Positions 38,860 through 50,301 of a DNA stretch of 64,000 nucleotides are shown piece after piece. The position numbers and the translations under genes were made by a program. The notes under the pieces were generated by a model. It was not told the origin of the DNA and did no database searches. It saw only the letters and a list, made by a program, of their open reading frames with translations. Location: positions 375,057,392 through 375,121,391 of the forward strand of contig NC_081415.1 in NCBI RefSeq assembly GCF_030272615.1. Reading direction: 5' to 3'. How positions within the stretch are numbered: position 1 is the stretch's first letter; every line of letters begins with the position of its first letter. The DNA is from Cryptomeria japonica. Lineage: Eukaryota > Streptophyta > Pinopsida > Cupressales > Cupressaceae.

Positions 38860-39180
38860 ATGGCGTCTGCTGCTTTATTATCATTTCTTGGAATCTATTC
38901 AAAATTTATTTCTACAAAGTATTTCTTGATATCATCCACCATCTTTTTGTAAGGCATGAGTTTGTCATCTTTTGTTTGATAGTCATCATTGATTTGATTA
39001 ATGACAAGCTGAGAGTCTCCAAAGACCTGAAGTTGTTTAATGTTCCATTCTACAGCCATTTTGATACTTGTTACCAATGCTTCATACTCTGCTATATTGT
39101 TTGTACACGGAAAGCTTAATTTTTCATCCTTTCGGGATTGTATGCCCTTGTGGTGTGATGAAAAGAATTCCTACTCCTGA
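38860..39180 (-). pseudogene. Second, plant-type RNase H domain of the gypsy element
   Basis: FPCTNNIAEYEALVTSIKMA carries the Glu of the active site, and LQVFGDSQLVINQIND the following Asp. This is the extra RNase H (RVT_3 type) that marks the Tat/Ogre lineage. The N-terminal strand with the first Asp (usually FDGS) is not recognisable: that stretch reads IHIHINQE and then a stop. It is a remnant lacking part of the active site. Confidence 0.8.
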
Positions 39181-40501
39181 TTAATGTGTATATGAATTAT
39201 CAAAGTATAGTTGTCTTTTGTTGTAACTGTTAAGATATTAGCATCAGGAAATTCAATCTGTAGAGGATGATTATCTTGAAGTGGTGTCTCTGCTAGTTGA
39301 TTTGCAATGACTTGTCCCTTGCTAGATTTTCTGTCAACATATTTGATATCAAACTCGCTTAGAATCATGATCCATTTTGCTAGTCATCCTGTCAATGTGG
39401 CTTTGCTTAGCAAATACTTCAAAGGATCAATTTTAGCTATCCCACTAGTGTTCTGCTGATGTAGTAGATGGCTCGTTCTTTTCCTTCCTTATCCTCTTGT
39501 GCGAGCAAAAATCCCAATGATGCTTCGGCAGTTGATACATAGAGTAATAATGGTTTACCTGGAATTGGTGACATTAGAACACGTGGTTGCATGAGATATG
39601 CCTTGATTTTGTTGAATGCTTCTTCACATTGATGGTCCCATTTGAAATTAACATGTTTGTGCAATAGGTGAGTAAATGGTTGACATTTATCTGCTAATTG
39701 AGCCACAAATCTTCTGATTGATTGGAGTCTTCCTTGTAGTGATCTTAGTTGACTAATATTCTTGGGAGATGCCATTTACATGATTGCTTTTACTTTAGTT
39801 GGATCTACTTTGATACCTCTTGCTGAAACAATGTATCCCAATAGCTTTCCTGAAGTGACACCAAAGGCACATTTCTTAGGGTTTAGCCTTAGCTTGTATT
39901 GTTCTAACTTGTCAAAGATCTTTTCCAGTATCTCTATATGTTCTTCTCTGTCGTAGGATTTAGCTAATATGTCATCCACATAGTCTTCCATGAATGTATG
40001 CATCATGTCATGGAATATTGTTGTCATAGCTCATTGATATGTAGCACCTACATTCTTCAATCCAAAAGGCATGACTTTCCAACAGAAAGTACCCCATGGA
40101 CATGTAAAATCTGTCTTTTCTTGATCTTCGGGTGCTATTTTGATCTGATTTTATCCAGAGAAACCATCCATTAGAGAAAACATGGAGTGTCCTGTAGTTA
40201 AATCTACAATGATGTCAATGTTAGGCAAAGGAAAGTCATCCTTTGGACATGCATTATTAAGATCTCTGAAGTCTGTGCATATTCTGATGCTTTTATCTGG
40301 TTTTGAAATAGGAACAATGTTGGATACCCATTGAGGATATGCTACAGGTTTGATGAATCTGACATCCAGTAATTTCTTTAGTTCTACCTTGACTAGAAGA
40401 GAAATATTCGGATGCATTTTCCTTAACTTTTGTTTGACTGGTTTGGCTCCTAGACTAACATTTAAGTGATGCATAATAAGCTCTGGATGTAACCCTGGCA
40501 T
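39171..40501 (-). pseudogene. rt: Gypsy reverse transcriptase and first RNase H
   Basis: Starting at MPGLHPELIMHHLNVS, the frame continues KPVKQKLRKMHPNISLLVK and FIKPVAYPQWVSNIVPISKP, then RICTDFRDLNNACPKDDFPL (finger and first Asp region). FSLMDGFSG is followed by a stop at the usual Tyr. EDYVDDILAKS is the active site. LNPKKCAFGVTSGKLLGYIV leads into the thumb, and FKWDHQCEEAFNKIKAYL to FDIKYVDRKSSKGQVIANQL form RNase H. Stops occur after FSG, before MTTIFHDM (CGA to TGA) and near the thumb. All domains are in order and well conserved, so decay is recent. Confidence 0.93.
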
Positions 40502-40534
40502 GTCTGCATATGACCAGGAAAAATTGATTTGCCA

Positions 40535-42045
40535 TCATTTGAAGAATTCCACATATTGTTGCATTTCTACCTCTGATAGAGATGTTGTTGGATGAAGAAT
40601 CTTTGTTTTCTCTGTTGTGCCAATGTTAACTGCCTCTGTTGGTTCGATCAAAATGGATGATCTTTCTTGATAGTGCTCAGGTAAAGTGTCAAATCTCCCA
40701 TCTTCTGGCGCCTCAAGGAGGTTTTCACCATTAGATGCATACTTTGTTTTTACTTTTTCTTGGTCTAATGTTGCCACAAAATGGTTTTCAGCATTAGACC
40801 TGATATTGTTTTCTTTACTTTCACTTTTGCGACTAGGAGATTTGGCACCCACTTGAATAGAAGATGCGTTGCTGAAATTCTTGGTGAGAGTTGTTACGGT
40901 TTTGATTGCGTTACGATATATAGATATGGCATGGTCATTAGGTAAGGTATCAATAGCAATATGTCCATCATTTTCCCAATCAATAAGCTCAGGATGGATT
41001 AAAAGTAAGGGATCTTTAGGTTGGTATGTTTCAAGGGTTTCAAGGGTCATGATGGATGTATCAAAGTTTTCAATATGTGTGTTGATGTCTAGAATAGTAC
41101 TCTCATCAGAATGATCTCGTGTAAGAGGTTCCTGATCATCCTCGGTTAAGTCCAAGTTAGCCAAATGTGATTCTAATTCAAGTGAACTAGTTCCTGACGT
41201 TTGTCCTGCATACGTGTGAACTATATCGACTTCTATATCTCCTTCAAAGCATTTTTTTCAGCTAATTCTTCAGAGTGATAGGAATCCCATTCCCATTCAT
41301 TAGAATCTGTATCACTTGCAGCTTATAGTCTACAGATTTGGTCATATAGCATTTCTTCTTCTTTTTTGGCTATACTTTTCCTTCTTTCATATTCAACCTC
41401 TTCAGGACTGAGATTGAGTTTTGTCAACTTTTCTATGAGTTCTCTTTAACTTATATTATCTTCTTTCTTGTTTTGATTGAGATTTAATGTTGCTTGAGAG
41501 ATGTTTTTAGTTTGTTTCTCTTGTTGATTTGAAGCTTGCTTCTTTTTCCATTTTGTGTTTGCTTGTGCTTGTTGCTTAACTGATTTTTCTTCCCTTTCAA
41601 TTGCCGGTTGTTCTTGTTTGTTTTCATATTCCTCTTGTTGTTGACTAAAAGATGTGTCTTCCAGTATAGTGACTTGTCCATACCCTAAGCCTTCTTTGTC
41701 TGTAGTCTACTGAGTATGAGGCTGAATAGGTTCTGAGATACCTTCCTTTCTTTTTCCTATAGGGTATGTCCCAGTGTATCCCATCCTTCGAAGGATGTTG
41801 AATCCTTTTCCATATTTTTCTGTAGGTATTCTGACATTTTTGACCTTTTGTTGAACTTCTTCATCTTTGTATAGCCATTGCAATACATCTTTGTCTTATG
41901 TTTCCTTTGATAAGGTTCCAGCACTAATAAATGCTCCATCAAATATCGGAAGATTTTTCACAATTGGTTGTTGTTTAGAGCTTGATGGTTTTCCCAAGGA
42001 TTTAGGAGAAAGTGGTAATTGTGATATTGAGTATTCTCCGTTCCC
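40535..42045 (-). pseudogene. Linker between gypsy protease and reverse transcriptase
   Basis: Low-complexity polar sequence. The open piece 40535-41164 starts MANLDLTEDDQEPLTRDHSD and is rich in Asp, Glu, Thr and Ser. A Lys/Gln/Asn-rich piece lies at 41484-41681. Such long polar linkers are common in Tat/Ogre-type polyproteins. No catalytic motif was seen. The 40535-41164 piece is followed within the frame by sequence leading directly to the reverse transcriptase start at 40501. Confidence 0.6.
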
Positions 42046-42657
42046 TCAATCTCTTAGCTGCATTTTTTTTTCCATACTTGATAGAATAGAGGTGAATGAC
42101 TTTTCCTTGGATTGTGTGCTCGAAGATGTTGCCTCCTTGTTATGTGGAACAATTACTTCTTGACCCATTTTTAGATTGCTACAATATTGGAATGGATTTG
42201 CATCTGCAGATATTGTGATTTCTTGTCCTTCGTAGGGAAATTTTACAGATTGATGATAGGTTGATGGGACAGCTTGCAAGTCATGTATCCATGGTCTCCC
42301 TAGGAGCACATTATATGATAGGTCCAAGTCTAGAACTTGGCATGCTGTGTCTTTTTGTAGAGGTCCCACTCTGATTGGTAGTATCACAATTCCCTTGGAG
42401 GAATGATCTTCTTCATCATAGGCTTTTATAGTGATCTGTTTCCGTACATCAACTGCACCTTCTGAATATCCTAAGGCACAAACAAGACTTAATGAGAAAA
42501 TATTTAGGCCAGCTCCACCGTCTATTACGACACGCTTGACTCGCATTTTGTTAATAAGGACTTCAATATGCAAGGGAGCATTGTGAGGATGTTGCAAGGA
42601 CATGTCATCTTCGTCAGTGAATGATAAGAAATGAGGGGTTGTGAGGTGTCCCACCAT
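42046..42657 (-). pseudogene. Gypsy aspartic protease
   Basis: A 203-codon open frame. VVIDGGAGLNIFSL is the active-site block of a retropepsin with DGG in place of DTG/DSG, a form usual in this lineage. YNVLLGRPWIHDLQAVPSTY is the second conserved block. The enzyme would cut the gag-pol polyprotein. It follows gag in the same polyprotein and leads to the linker region. It is open, but upstream and downstream stops separate it from gag and reverse transcriptase. Confidence 0.85.
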
Positions 42658-42711
42658 GGTTTGGAATTGATCAATATCAAGATCTTTGGATACGGTTGTA
42701 TCTATTAATGC

Positions 42712-44685
42712 TCATTCAAGAATCTCCTTGTGTGTAGGTGAAAGTTTTAAAAGTTCCAAGATTGATATTTGTGCAAGTGTTTTCTGCAATTGTTCCACTA
42801 GATTGTATTGTTTTGCTGTTGTGGATGATGTGTTTGTTGTAGGAACTGGTAAAACAACATTAGCTTTGCTTCTTGTGATAGCCTGAGCACGTTCTTGATT
42901 TTGTTTTTCTTTAACTACAATCACATTCACCATATTGTCATACATATGAGCGTAGTTTACCTTTGCTTTACCCTTACCATTGTTTGTTGTTGATGACTCA
43001 CCTTTCTCATAGTTTGGAAGTGGAGTTTTAAAGGCAGTATGAGATTCATTTGTTGTATGCCCATCCATAGTTTTTACGCCATTATCAATCATGTCTTGTA
43101 TGATATGTTTCAACTTTTGACAATTATTTGTGAAATGTCCCTTGTTTTCATGGAAATCTCAATACCGATTATCGTTCCACCAATGTGGTTTGATTTGAGG
43201 TTCGTAGTTCCTTTCTTCTGGTAAAGTGATCAATTTGTTTGCGAGAAGTGTCTTTAATGTTGATCCAAGGGGTTCACCAATTTTTGTGAATTGTCTTCGA
43301 AAGAAATTTTTGATAGTTTCTCTTTGGTGATTGTTGTTTTGCTATGCTGCTGCCGAGTGAGTAGATAAATTGAAAACCGGTTTCTTTGGTTTTACATTGT
43401 TGTTATCTACTATTCCATCAGTGACAACAAATTGATTTCTATTCCAAAACTTTGGCTTGTCATTATGATTGTTGTTATTGTTTTTGTTGGGAGGATGAAC
43501 TCCTTCTTTGTATATTTTCAACTCGCCCCTTTTTATCATGGCTTCTTCCATTCTGACTCCATTATCAACCATTTTTCCAAAGCTTTGATTTCCTTGCATT
43601 TTTAAGTAATAACTCATTTGATCATTTAAGTTGTCAATGAATATGTCCATTTTTTCGTACTCTGGTAATGTACGAGGATACCGCGATGCTAGGCGTCTCC
43701 ATCGTTGTAAGAATGTCATGAAGGGTTCTCCACTTTTTTGTTTAGTGTTACATAGGTCTAGCATTGTTACTTCATGTTGTATGCTATAGGAGTATTGTGA
43801 AACAAACTTATCCACCAACTCTGAAAATGATCTAATTCCAGGTGTAAGTTTGGAGAACCATTCCATAGCTAATCCAGTTAAGCTTTTTGGAAATAGTCTC
43901 ATTAAGTAGGTATCCTCATGTGTGAACTCCATACTCATTGTGCAAAATTCTCGTATATGATCTTGAGGGTCAGTGCTTCCATCATATTTTTCATATCTCA
44001 GGGTTTCAAAACCTATAGGAAATGGTATCATGTTTAGATTTCTGTCGAAAGGATAAGGACAAATTTCTTGAAGTGAGTATCGTCTAACATTTCCTCTTTG
44101 CATCTCTTGGATTTGTGTTTGCATTGCTTGTAGTTGTTGTGTGAGAGTCATGATAGGATTATCAACATGATTTGTTCTTGCATGACCATGATTTTGCATT
44201 CTAGGAGGATTGGGATCTCTTCTTGTTTCATCTCTAGCTCTTCTTGTATCGTCATTGAATTGAATATTATTCAAGATTTCTACTTCATCTCTTCTAGGTA
44301 TGTCGATTTCTTCTTTGTTTCTGGTGTTATTGGGAACTGATGTGTCATTCATGCAGAGACAAAAGATGTCCTCATATTGTTCATTATTAGGGGGAGGGTC
44401 ACTTTTCTTTTGTGTCAATTTATTCACATCAAAATCCAAGGGAAGTGTAGCACCAGATTTGGCTAGCATTAGAAAGTATTTTTCTTTTTCTTCCTCCAAC
44501 AATTTCTGCATAAATTTATCAAATTGGGGATCTTTCTTGATGTCTCTAATGTTTTGTTCTATTATTTCTTCTTCAACTTGTATTTCCTCTTCATGTTCCA
44601 TGGTTATATGCTCTTCGAGTGTTTTTAATGTTTTGATTTCAGTCTCTGCGATCCTTTGTCTCTGAGCTCTAGTTAGAACGGGCAT
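42712..44685 (-). pseudogene. gag: Gypsy gag with zinc-finger-like motif
   Basis: ATG at 44685 opens 447 codons (MPVLTRAQRQRIAETEIKTL). An acidic coiled N-terminus is followed by the gag core: FETLRYEKYDGSTDPQDHIR, DTYLMRLFPKSLTGLAMEWF, KFVSQYSYSIQHEVTMLDLC, SGEPFMTFLQRWRRLASRYP. After TAG at 43342 the frame continues with PHWWNDNRY and then DFHENKGHFTNNCQKLKHII, a degenerate CxFHxxxGHxTxxC finger typical of the lineage. The frame 42712-43113 closes it. The start was chosen because it is the first ATG after the leader and gives the usual MPxLTRAQRQ-like opening. Confidence 0.88.
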
Positions 44686-46997
44686 ACACGTGCATTATCT
44701 TACTTAGGATTTGATTGTCCAAAAGAATGTTTTGGGTAAGTGATCAATAGTCAATTTCAAGGCAATAGAGTGATATGACACTAAAAGAGAATTCAAGTGT
44801 TTAAAGGTTTGCAAGTTTTTTTTGATCTTCAGTTTAAGAGTGCAATGGTGATGATTTGATAAGAACCAAGTCCAGTAGGAACAATCTATCCTACGATGTG
44901 GGACAAGGTTATCCTGACTAAACGTTTCAGTTTCATGATAAAGGATGATTGATCCTGATGAGAAACTATGTTTGATTGATCAGTTTATCAAAGGGGGTGA
45001 TAATGCACTTTGAGATGTTTAGATATTAAACTCTTTGGGGGTGAGCACTTTGAAAATATTGGGGTGTTTATCTTCTAGAGTTTGATTTTGACGGATGATA
45101 ACTTGACCAAGAAAACCAAGCAGACAATCTAAGAATGGATTGACAGATAACAGGTGTTTATGCTTACTGCAAATTGATCAAGCAGAAATGATAAATCTGA
45201 AATAGGCATGTAAGACATAGTTCTGGACTGACAGATGTAGAGTTTCATACGATAGATTATGCAGCATAGAACGATAAGAGATACAAAATAGAATGACAGA
45301 CTAGTGACTTCATGTGTAAAGAAGTGTTTCATATGACATAGAACCTTGACTCATATGATAGAAGATCAAGCAGTACGACAGAATATCTTGACTCGTACGA
45401 CAGGTATTTTAACAGCTGTAAAAAGTGTTTGTTTGTTTGAGTTTTGATCACTGAATTTTGATGTTTTACTTTGGTTTTCCAGTTTTAAGTGTCTGATTTT
45501 TCAATTTAGGGATGAATACACAACAAACACATGATGTGATACATGACTCTCAATCAAGCTAAACCCTAAGGAAGTTGGCTGAGAATGAAAACCTTTGCTT
45601 GCTGACTTAGGTACACACCCAATAGCTAATCAGAATACAGTCGCTGAGTCTCATGCAATGGATTCTCAACGTCGTATTATCCGACTCCAAATGCTAACGG
45701 GGGCACGATATGGCAAGTGTCTTGGGAGAGTTGCTATCTCTCTTGCACAAAGATTATCACCCTTTCGGAGGTGAATTAGGTAGCTTCTATTTTAACCGGC
45801 ACTAGTAAGGGATCCATTCGGCGCGTCGGGGTATAAACTCAATTAAGAGGTCTCCCAGCCTTGAAAACCAAGGTTTGATATACCCAAAGGTACGGAGGAG
45901 AGCTATTCTCGAGCACTGTCATTGCTTTGATTTTCATCAAAAACACATTTATTTTATAGTGGGTTGGATTACTTGGCGTTAGTTGTTCCCACTTAGGTCA
46001 TTCCCCTCTCACCGGCCTTAAGGGCTAAGAGTTAATAACTCCTCAGGAGGGCAGGCCTACTAAAGAGATGCACTAATGAAAGTAAAAGGATGAGTCTAGC
46101 ATTCTAATCACCTAAGAAAGGTGAGAGCATACTCACCTATCATCACAACCACATAAGATATGATAGTTCATTTTTTTAAGCCCCAAATTGAAGTGTGCCT
46201 AAAAATCTTAAAGAATACACAAAGTTTTTGCTGAATCCTTAGCCAACCTGCAAAATAGATCCATTAGTAGTCATGATTGTGTTTTGAATTTGTCTTCAAC
46301 AAGCGTATCTTTGACAAGCGTCCTGCAGAAAAGAGTTAGGCTGCAAACATCTCATAGACATAACAAGATTAGCATTAGTGATCCGAACTATGAAATTTTC
46401 AAGAAAAACTATATGAAATTTTAGCCTAACTTCAAATAGGCATAACTTTTTGCTCGGGACTCGAAATGACAAACCGTTTAACTCGTTGGAAAGGTCTCCA
46501 AGATTTGTAGATGAGCTTTTGTCAGCACTTTCAAGGGCTAAAAATGACCAGAAGGCCTTCAAAAATGCAAATTACCAACATATAGACAAATTCAAAAATT
46601 CTAATTTGTAGTTTATTAAAAAATCACAGAACCGGAGACTTGTATGACATTCTTTTCCAGTTAGTACGACAAAACTTTAGATTTCGCACAGGAATAAAAG
46701 CTAACTTGTACGACATAGGATTTTGAAGCCAAAAATTTGTACGAAACAGAATTAGATACAGTACGACAGTGCAAATCAACTCGTACGACACAGGAATGAG
46801 CTAGAACAAATAAAGAATTTTCAATTTAAAAGCTCGTATGAGTCAGAATTATACCTAATACGAGTCAGGATGAAGTGTCATCTTGGCCTAAAAGGTAGTT
46901 CGTATGAGTTGGTAAATCAACTCGTACGACATTCTGATTCTGATCCGGCAGAGATGAATGTTTATTGAAGCTTGAGAGGCCGAAATTGATGATTTCT
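44686..46997 (-). other. Gypsy 5' leader with clustered GTACGAC motifs
   Basis: This 2.3-kb stretch between PBS and gag has no recognised ORF. The heptamer GTACGAC occurs exactly at 45373, 45395, 46664, 46708, 46761, 46783 and 46924, all on the plus strand. Near matches (GTATGAC, GTATGAG, GTACGAA) lie between them. Several are preceded by CT, giving CTCGTACGAC. Minus-strand, element-sense reading is GTCGTAC. Long leaders are usual in this lineage and may carry packaging or translation signals, but no function can be assigned. Confidence 0.65.
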
Positions 46998-47015
46998 GCC
47001 CCACGGTGGGCACCA
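46998..47015 (-). promoter_or_regulatory. Primer-binding site of the gypsy element
   Basis: The minus strand reads TGGTGCCCACCGTGGGGC three bases after the LTR end. Relatives of the Tat/Ogre type commonly have TGGCGCCCACCGTGGGGC, so one C-to-T change is seen. It marks the right LTR as the 5' LTR. Confidence 0.85.
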
Positions 47016-47018
47016 AAA

Positions 47019-47636
47019 TGAGAATAAGATGGGATGCAATCATGATATGAAATTAGGACCCTTTGAGCTCCAAAATGAGGTCTATTTATAGGATTTTCCA
47101 AGGCTAGGGGTGATGTGGCAAGAATCAACGGTCAAGATTGATCTGAAGATATCAATGGTTAAATTGAAGGAGGATGGTAAAGGGGGTTGGTTTAAAGGGA
47201 ACATCTGTCATCTCTATGGTGACAAGTGTCAAGAGGCTTCTAGAAGAGTTTAGATGAAAGGGGACATGGTGGTAGGTATAATGGGTTAGGTTTAGGAATG
47301 GTTAGGTTTAGGAGTGGTAGAAGTTAGGAGAATTTGAATTTAAAAATTCAAATAATAGGCTAATTAATTTCAACAACTCATAATTGATTTGTTTTAATTA
47401 ATTAAAGGATTTAGAAGAAATGAATTTGGATGGAGGGAATTAATTAATTTGAATTAATTAATTAAAGGGATGAAATGAAATGAACCTATTAAATAAATCC
47501 TTAGATTTATTAATAAGTAGATGAAAAGGGAAATTTAATCAAATTGCTTAGTGAATTTAATTAAATTGGGAAGGAGGATTAATTAAATAATTGCTTATTT
47601 AATTAATTATCTTTAGACCATTTTTAGGTGTATACA
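47019..47636 (-). repeat. 5' LTR of the gypsy element
   Basis: This LTR is 618 bp, from TGAGAATAAGATGGG to GTGTATACA, nearly identical to 35044-35674. The host ORF2 of element G resumes directly at 47637 (TCTGG). Confidence 0.93.
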
Positions 47637-49996
47637 TCTGGTACTCTATTTCATGAATTAGATGCCCGGAACCGGTAGACTACAATGGGATTTTGACAAA
47701 CCGGTGGCCCAACAAATAAAGTAGGGATTGACAGACCTGGCAAGAAGGGTAATTAGAATGCTGCTTTGTGTCCTTTCTTCAAGACTTTTCAAGACAAGAT
47801 GAAACAAAGAATCATAATCCCCAAAGAAATTGTTAAGAAATATGAGGGGACAATCTGCTTTATGGTGAACAAAGATGAATGTCTTATGGAAGCGGTTCAA
47901 CCTCGGATAGTATGGATATTGCCTATGGGATATGAGGTTGATGAAGACACTTTGGATACCTATGCACAACACTTATTAAAATATCTGGTAGACACCAAAG
48001 AAGAAAGCTTCAAAACTTGGCAAGATAAGTCAATGGAGTTGCACACTAAGTTCACCGAACCGGCTAGAAAGAGAAAAGTTGCAAAGATTGTTGAAGACAT
48101 TCTTGTTGAAGAATGACACCCTTAGGAGAAAGTTAGAGATTCTAGAGATGTCAGGGATGCAATTGAGAAATCGAAGAAACAAAAGACTGCACCTGCTCCA
48201 ATTAAAGTTAAGGTGATAGGGCCTTCTCCCACTCCGGTGAAGATACCTCCTACTGATGAAGAGCCCTCTAGTTCATCTAAGGGTAAAGGTGTTTTGAGGA
48301 AGATGCAGAAACTCCAAAGGGAATATGTAGCAATTTCTCTAGTGTAATCTAAAACTGAATTAGATACAGACATTCCCAAGGCACCAAAGAAAGAAGAGTT
48401 TGCTAGAGTGATCCAGAAACCCCAATCTGGTAGTGAGACGAAAGAGCAAAAGGAGAAAAAAGAAAAGTTTGATCTTGTTTAGGCAAGCAAGCCCAAGAGA
48501 GGAAAGAAGACAAAATCATACTTGGATGAGGCTCTAGAATCCGGTAAGATGAAGACTTCCAAAATAGAGTATCATATTGTTCCTCCTTTGTCTATTCAAG
48601 AGTTGATTGATGAAATTATTAAAGATAGAAATTTGAAGAACATCTCTGTATATTATAACAATATGGATAATAAGGATCAAAGGCATATTGAAGAAGCTAT
48701 AATTTTGTAACTGGATGTATTTAGTAAAGAATTGATTGAATTAGAAAAATATCTTCCAAAAGATTTGTACAGTTTAATTGATGCTAGGAGAAAATTTACT
48801 AGCCAAATGGATAGAGAAATAAAGGAGAGTGAACTGGTTAATCAGTGCACCAGTATCACCATTGAGGAAGTTGACAGATTAATTTTGTTAGTGAATAAAA
48901 AGGAATTCAAAAGCAAGCATAGAGTCAATAGCTTGATTATTGTCCGAGTTGGAGAAATAAGGAGAGAAACCAGTGAATTCCTGGAAGAAGTTTCTTACTG
49001 AGAACTGGCTTGTAGAAACTATCTCACAAGATGAAGCCACTCTGCCAGAAAATCCTCCTGCAAATGATGTAAATAAAGAAGAGGACACTCAAGATGTTGA
49101 AGAGCAAAAAAATTTAGATTATGTTGAGGTTGAGCCTACTAAAGAAAATGGTAAATCAGCTGAGGTAGAGGTTAGTGCACCAAGTGGTGACACTAGTGCA
49201 TAGGAGGCATCTAAAGAAGGCAAATCGAGATAGGTCAAAGTTGAGAAATAGGAGCAACCAGATAAAGGAAAAGGTAAGGCAATGAAGACTCCGATCCTTG
49301 TGGCAATTGACACAACTAAAATTCAAAGCCAAGGGAGCTTTCTGCGATTTAATATCAATTTTGATAAACCATTTCATCAAATGTCTTCGCCAAAGAGGAT
49401 GATTGTTGTTGTTGTTCTCCAAGCACAAGCCAGTCAAGAGTTAGCACAATCTGAATCTAAAGAGAAGAAAATTATTGAAAAATCAGTCAAAGTTTTGGAA
49501 GAGGTGGTACTGGAACTGCAACTTGATGCAAATGCCAGTTCATCTGGTAAGATTTAGAACTTAATTGATCATATATCCACCCAGTTTGATTCATTGACCA
49601 AGGCATCAGCTCGACAAGCTATGGAGAAATTTAAAGATGCCAAAGTTCAAACATTTTTGCAAATGATTAGTAATGATAAGGCCCAGCTAGATAAGGAGTT
49701 AAAACTAATTGATGAGGCCTTAGCGGAAGGAGGTAAAATTTATGTCTTATCTAATTTTGACCAATTTTACTATTGAGATAGACAAGCAGATAGATGATTG
49801 TAGAGGAAAATTAGCTCAGATTTCTCAGGCCTGTGATCCTACAGCTAACTTAACCGATAGTATTGAAGGCCAAATTTTGACTATTACTGAGCAGATTAGG
49901 AATTTTGAGAAGGAGAAGGAGATGATGATCAGGCGGACAGGTTTCAATTTTGGAGAAGTTGCGAGCAGGATGGAGCACATATCTTGGGTTCCTTAA
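47637..49996 (+). pseudogene. ORF2 of element G, C-terminal part
   Basis: Directly after the gypsy LTR the frame reads SGTLFHELDARNR and then a stop. The 47766-48116 frame follows with MCPFFKTFQDKMKQRIIIP, KYEGTICFMVNKDECLMEAV and RIVWILPMGYEVDEDTLDTY. A Lys/Glu/Pro-rich region (48120-49200) follows with several stops. Helical, coiled-coil-like pieces close it at 48732-49001, 49282-49557, 49594-49776 and 49742-49996; the last contains GQILTITEQIRNFEKEKEMM. No enzyme motif was found. The whole ORF2 may have been some 900-1000 codons. Element D keeps a similar coiled tail. Confidence 0.55.
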
Positions 49997-50301
49997 TATG
50001 GCATATGCAGATGTCCTTAAACATGGATAGATTTGATAATCCAGTGAATGTGTATATATGTACAGGCAATTTTGATGCACACCCTATCTTTGGCATTGTT
50101 GTCAAAGGGGGAGAGATGGGTGAAAATGTACAGGATGGTTTTATGTACGGAGTGTACAGTTCAGTGATGCATATTTTTGGGTTATTGATCTAAGGGGGAG
50201 CCTTAGAATTCTTTTATTCTTTCATCTGGTGTAGAGATTTCACAGGATTCTATACTGAGACATTTTTCACAAGTGTTGCCACCAATACCAAAAGGGGAGA
50301 T
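49997..50301 (+). other. 3' untranslated region and polypurine tract of element G
   Basis: No coding sequence. GTCAAAGGGGGAGAGATGGG at about 50101 and AAGGGGGAGCC at about 50192 are purine-rich. The tract at 50289-50301 (CAAAAGGGGAGAT) touches the 3' LTR and is the expected plus-strand primer. Such runs of G-rich purine boxes are usual near SIRE-like copia 3' ends. Confidence 0.75.

Larger units (their letters stand above)
35044..47636 (-). mobile_element. Ty3/gypsy element of Tat/Ogre type, nested in element G
   Basis: A 12.6-kb element on the minus strand with LTRs of 618 and 631 bp. The order is 5' LTR, PBS, 2.3-kb leader, gag, protease, linker, reverse transcriptase, RNase H, a second plant-type RNase H, integrase, 1.9-kb untranslated region, 3' LTR. 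Reverse transcriptase before integrase defines gypsy. The PBS form TGGTGCCCACCGTGGGGC and the second RNase H point to the Tat/Ogre lineage. The LTRs differ by about a dozen substitutions plus a 13-bp duplication, so this is the youngest large insertion here. Stops in pol make it defective. Confidence 0.92.

Noticed and set aside
44134-44665. Plus-strand ORFs opposite gypsy gag
   Set aside because: They are shadows of the well-supported minus-strand gag frame.
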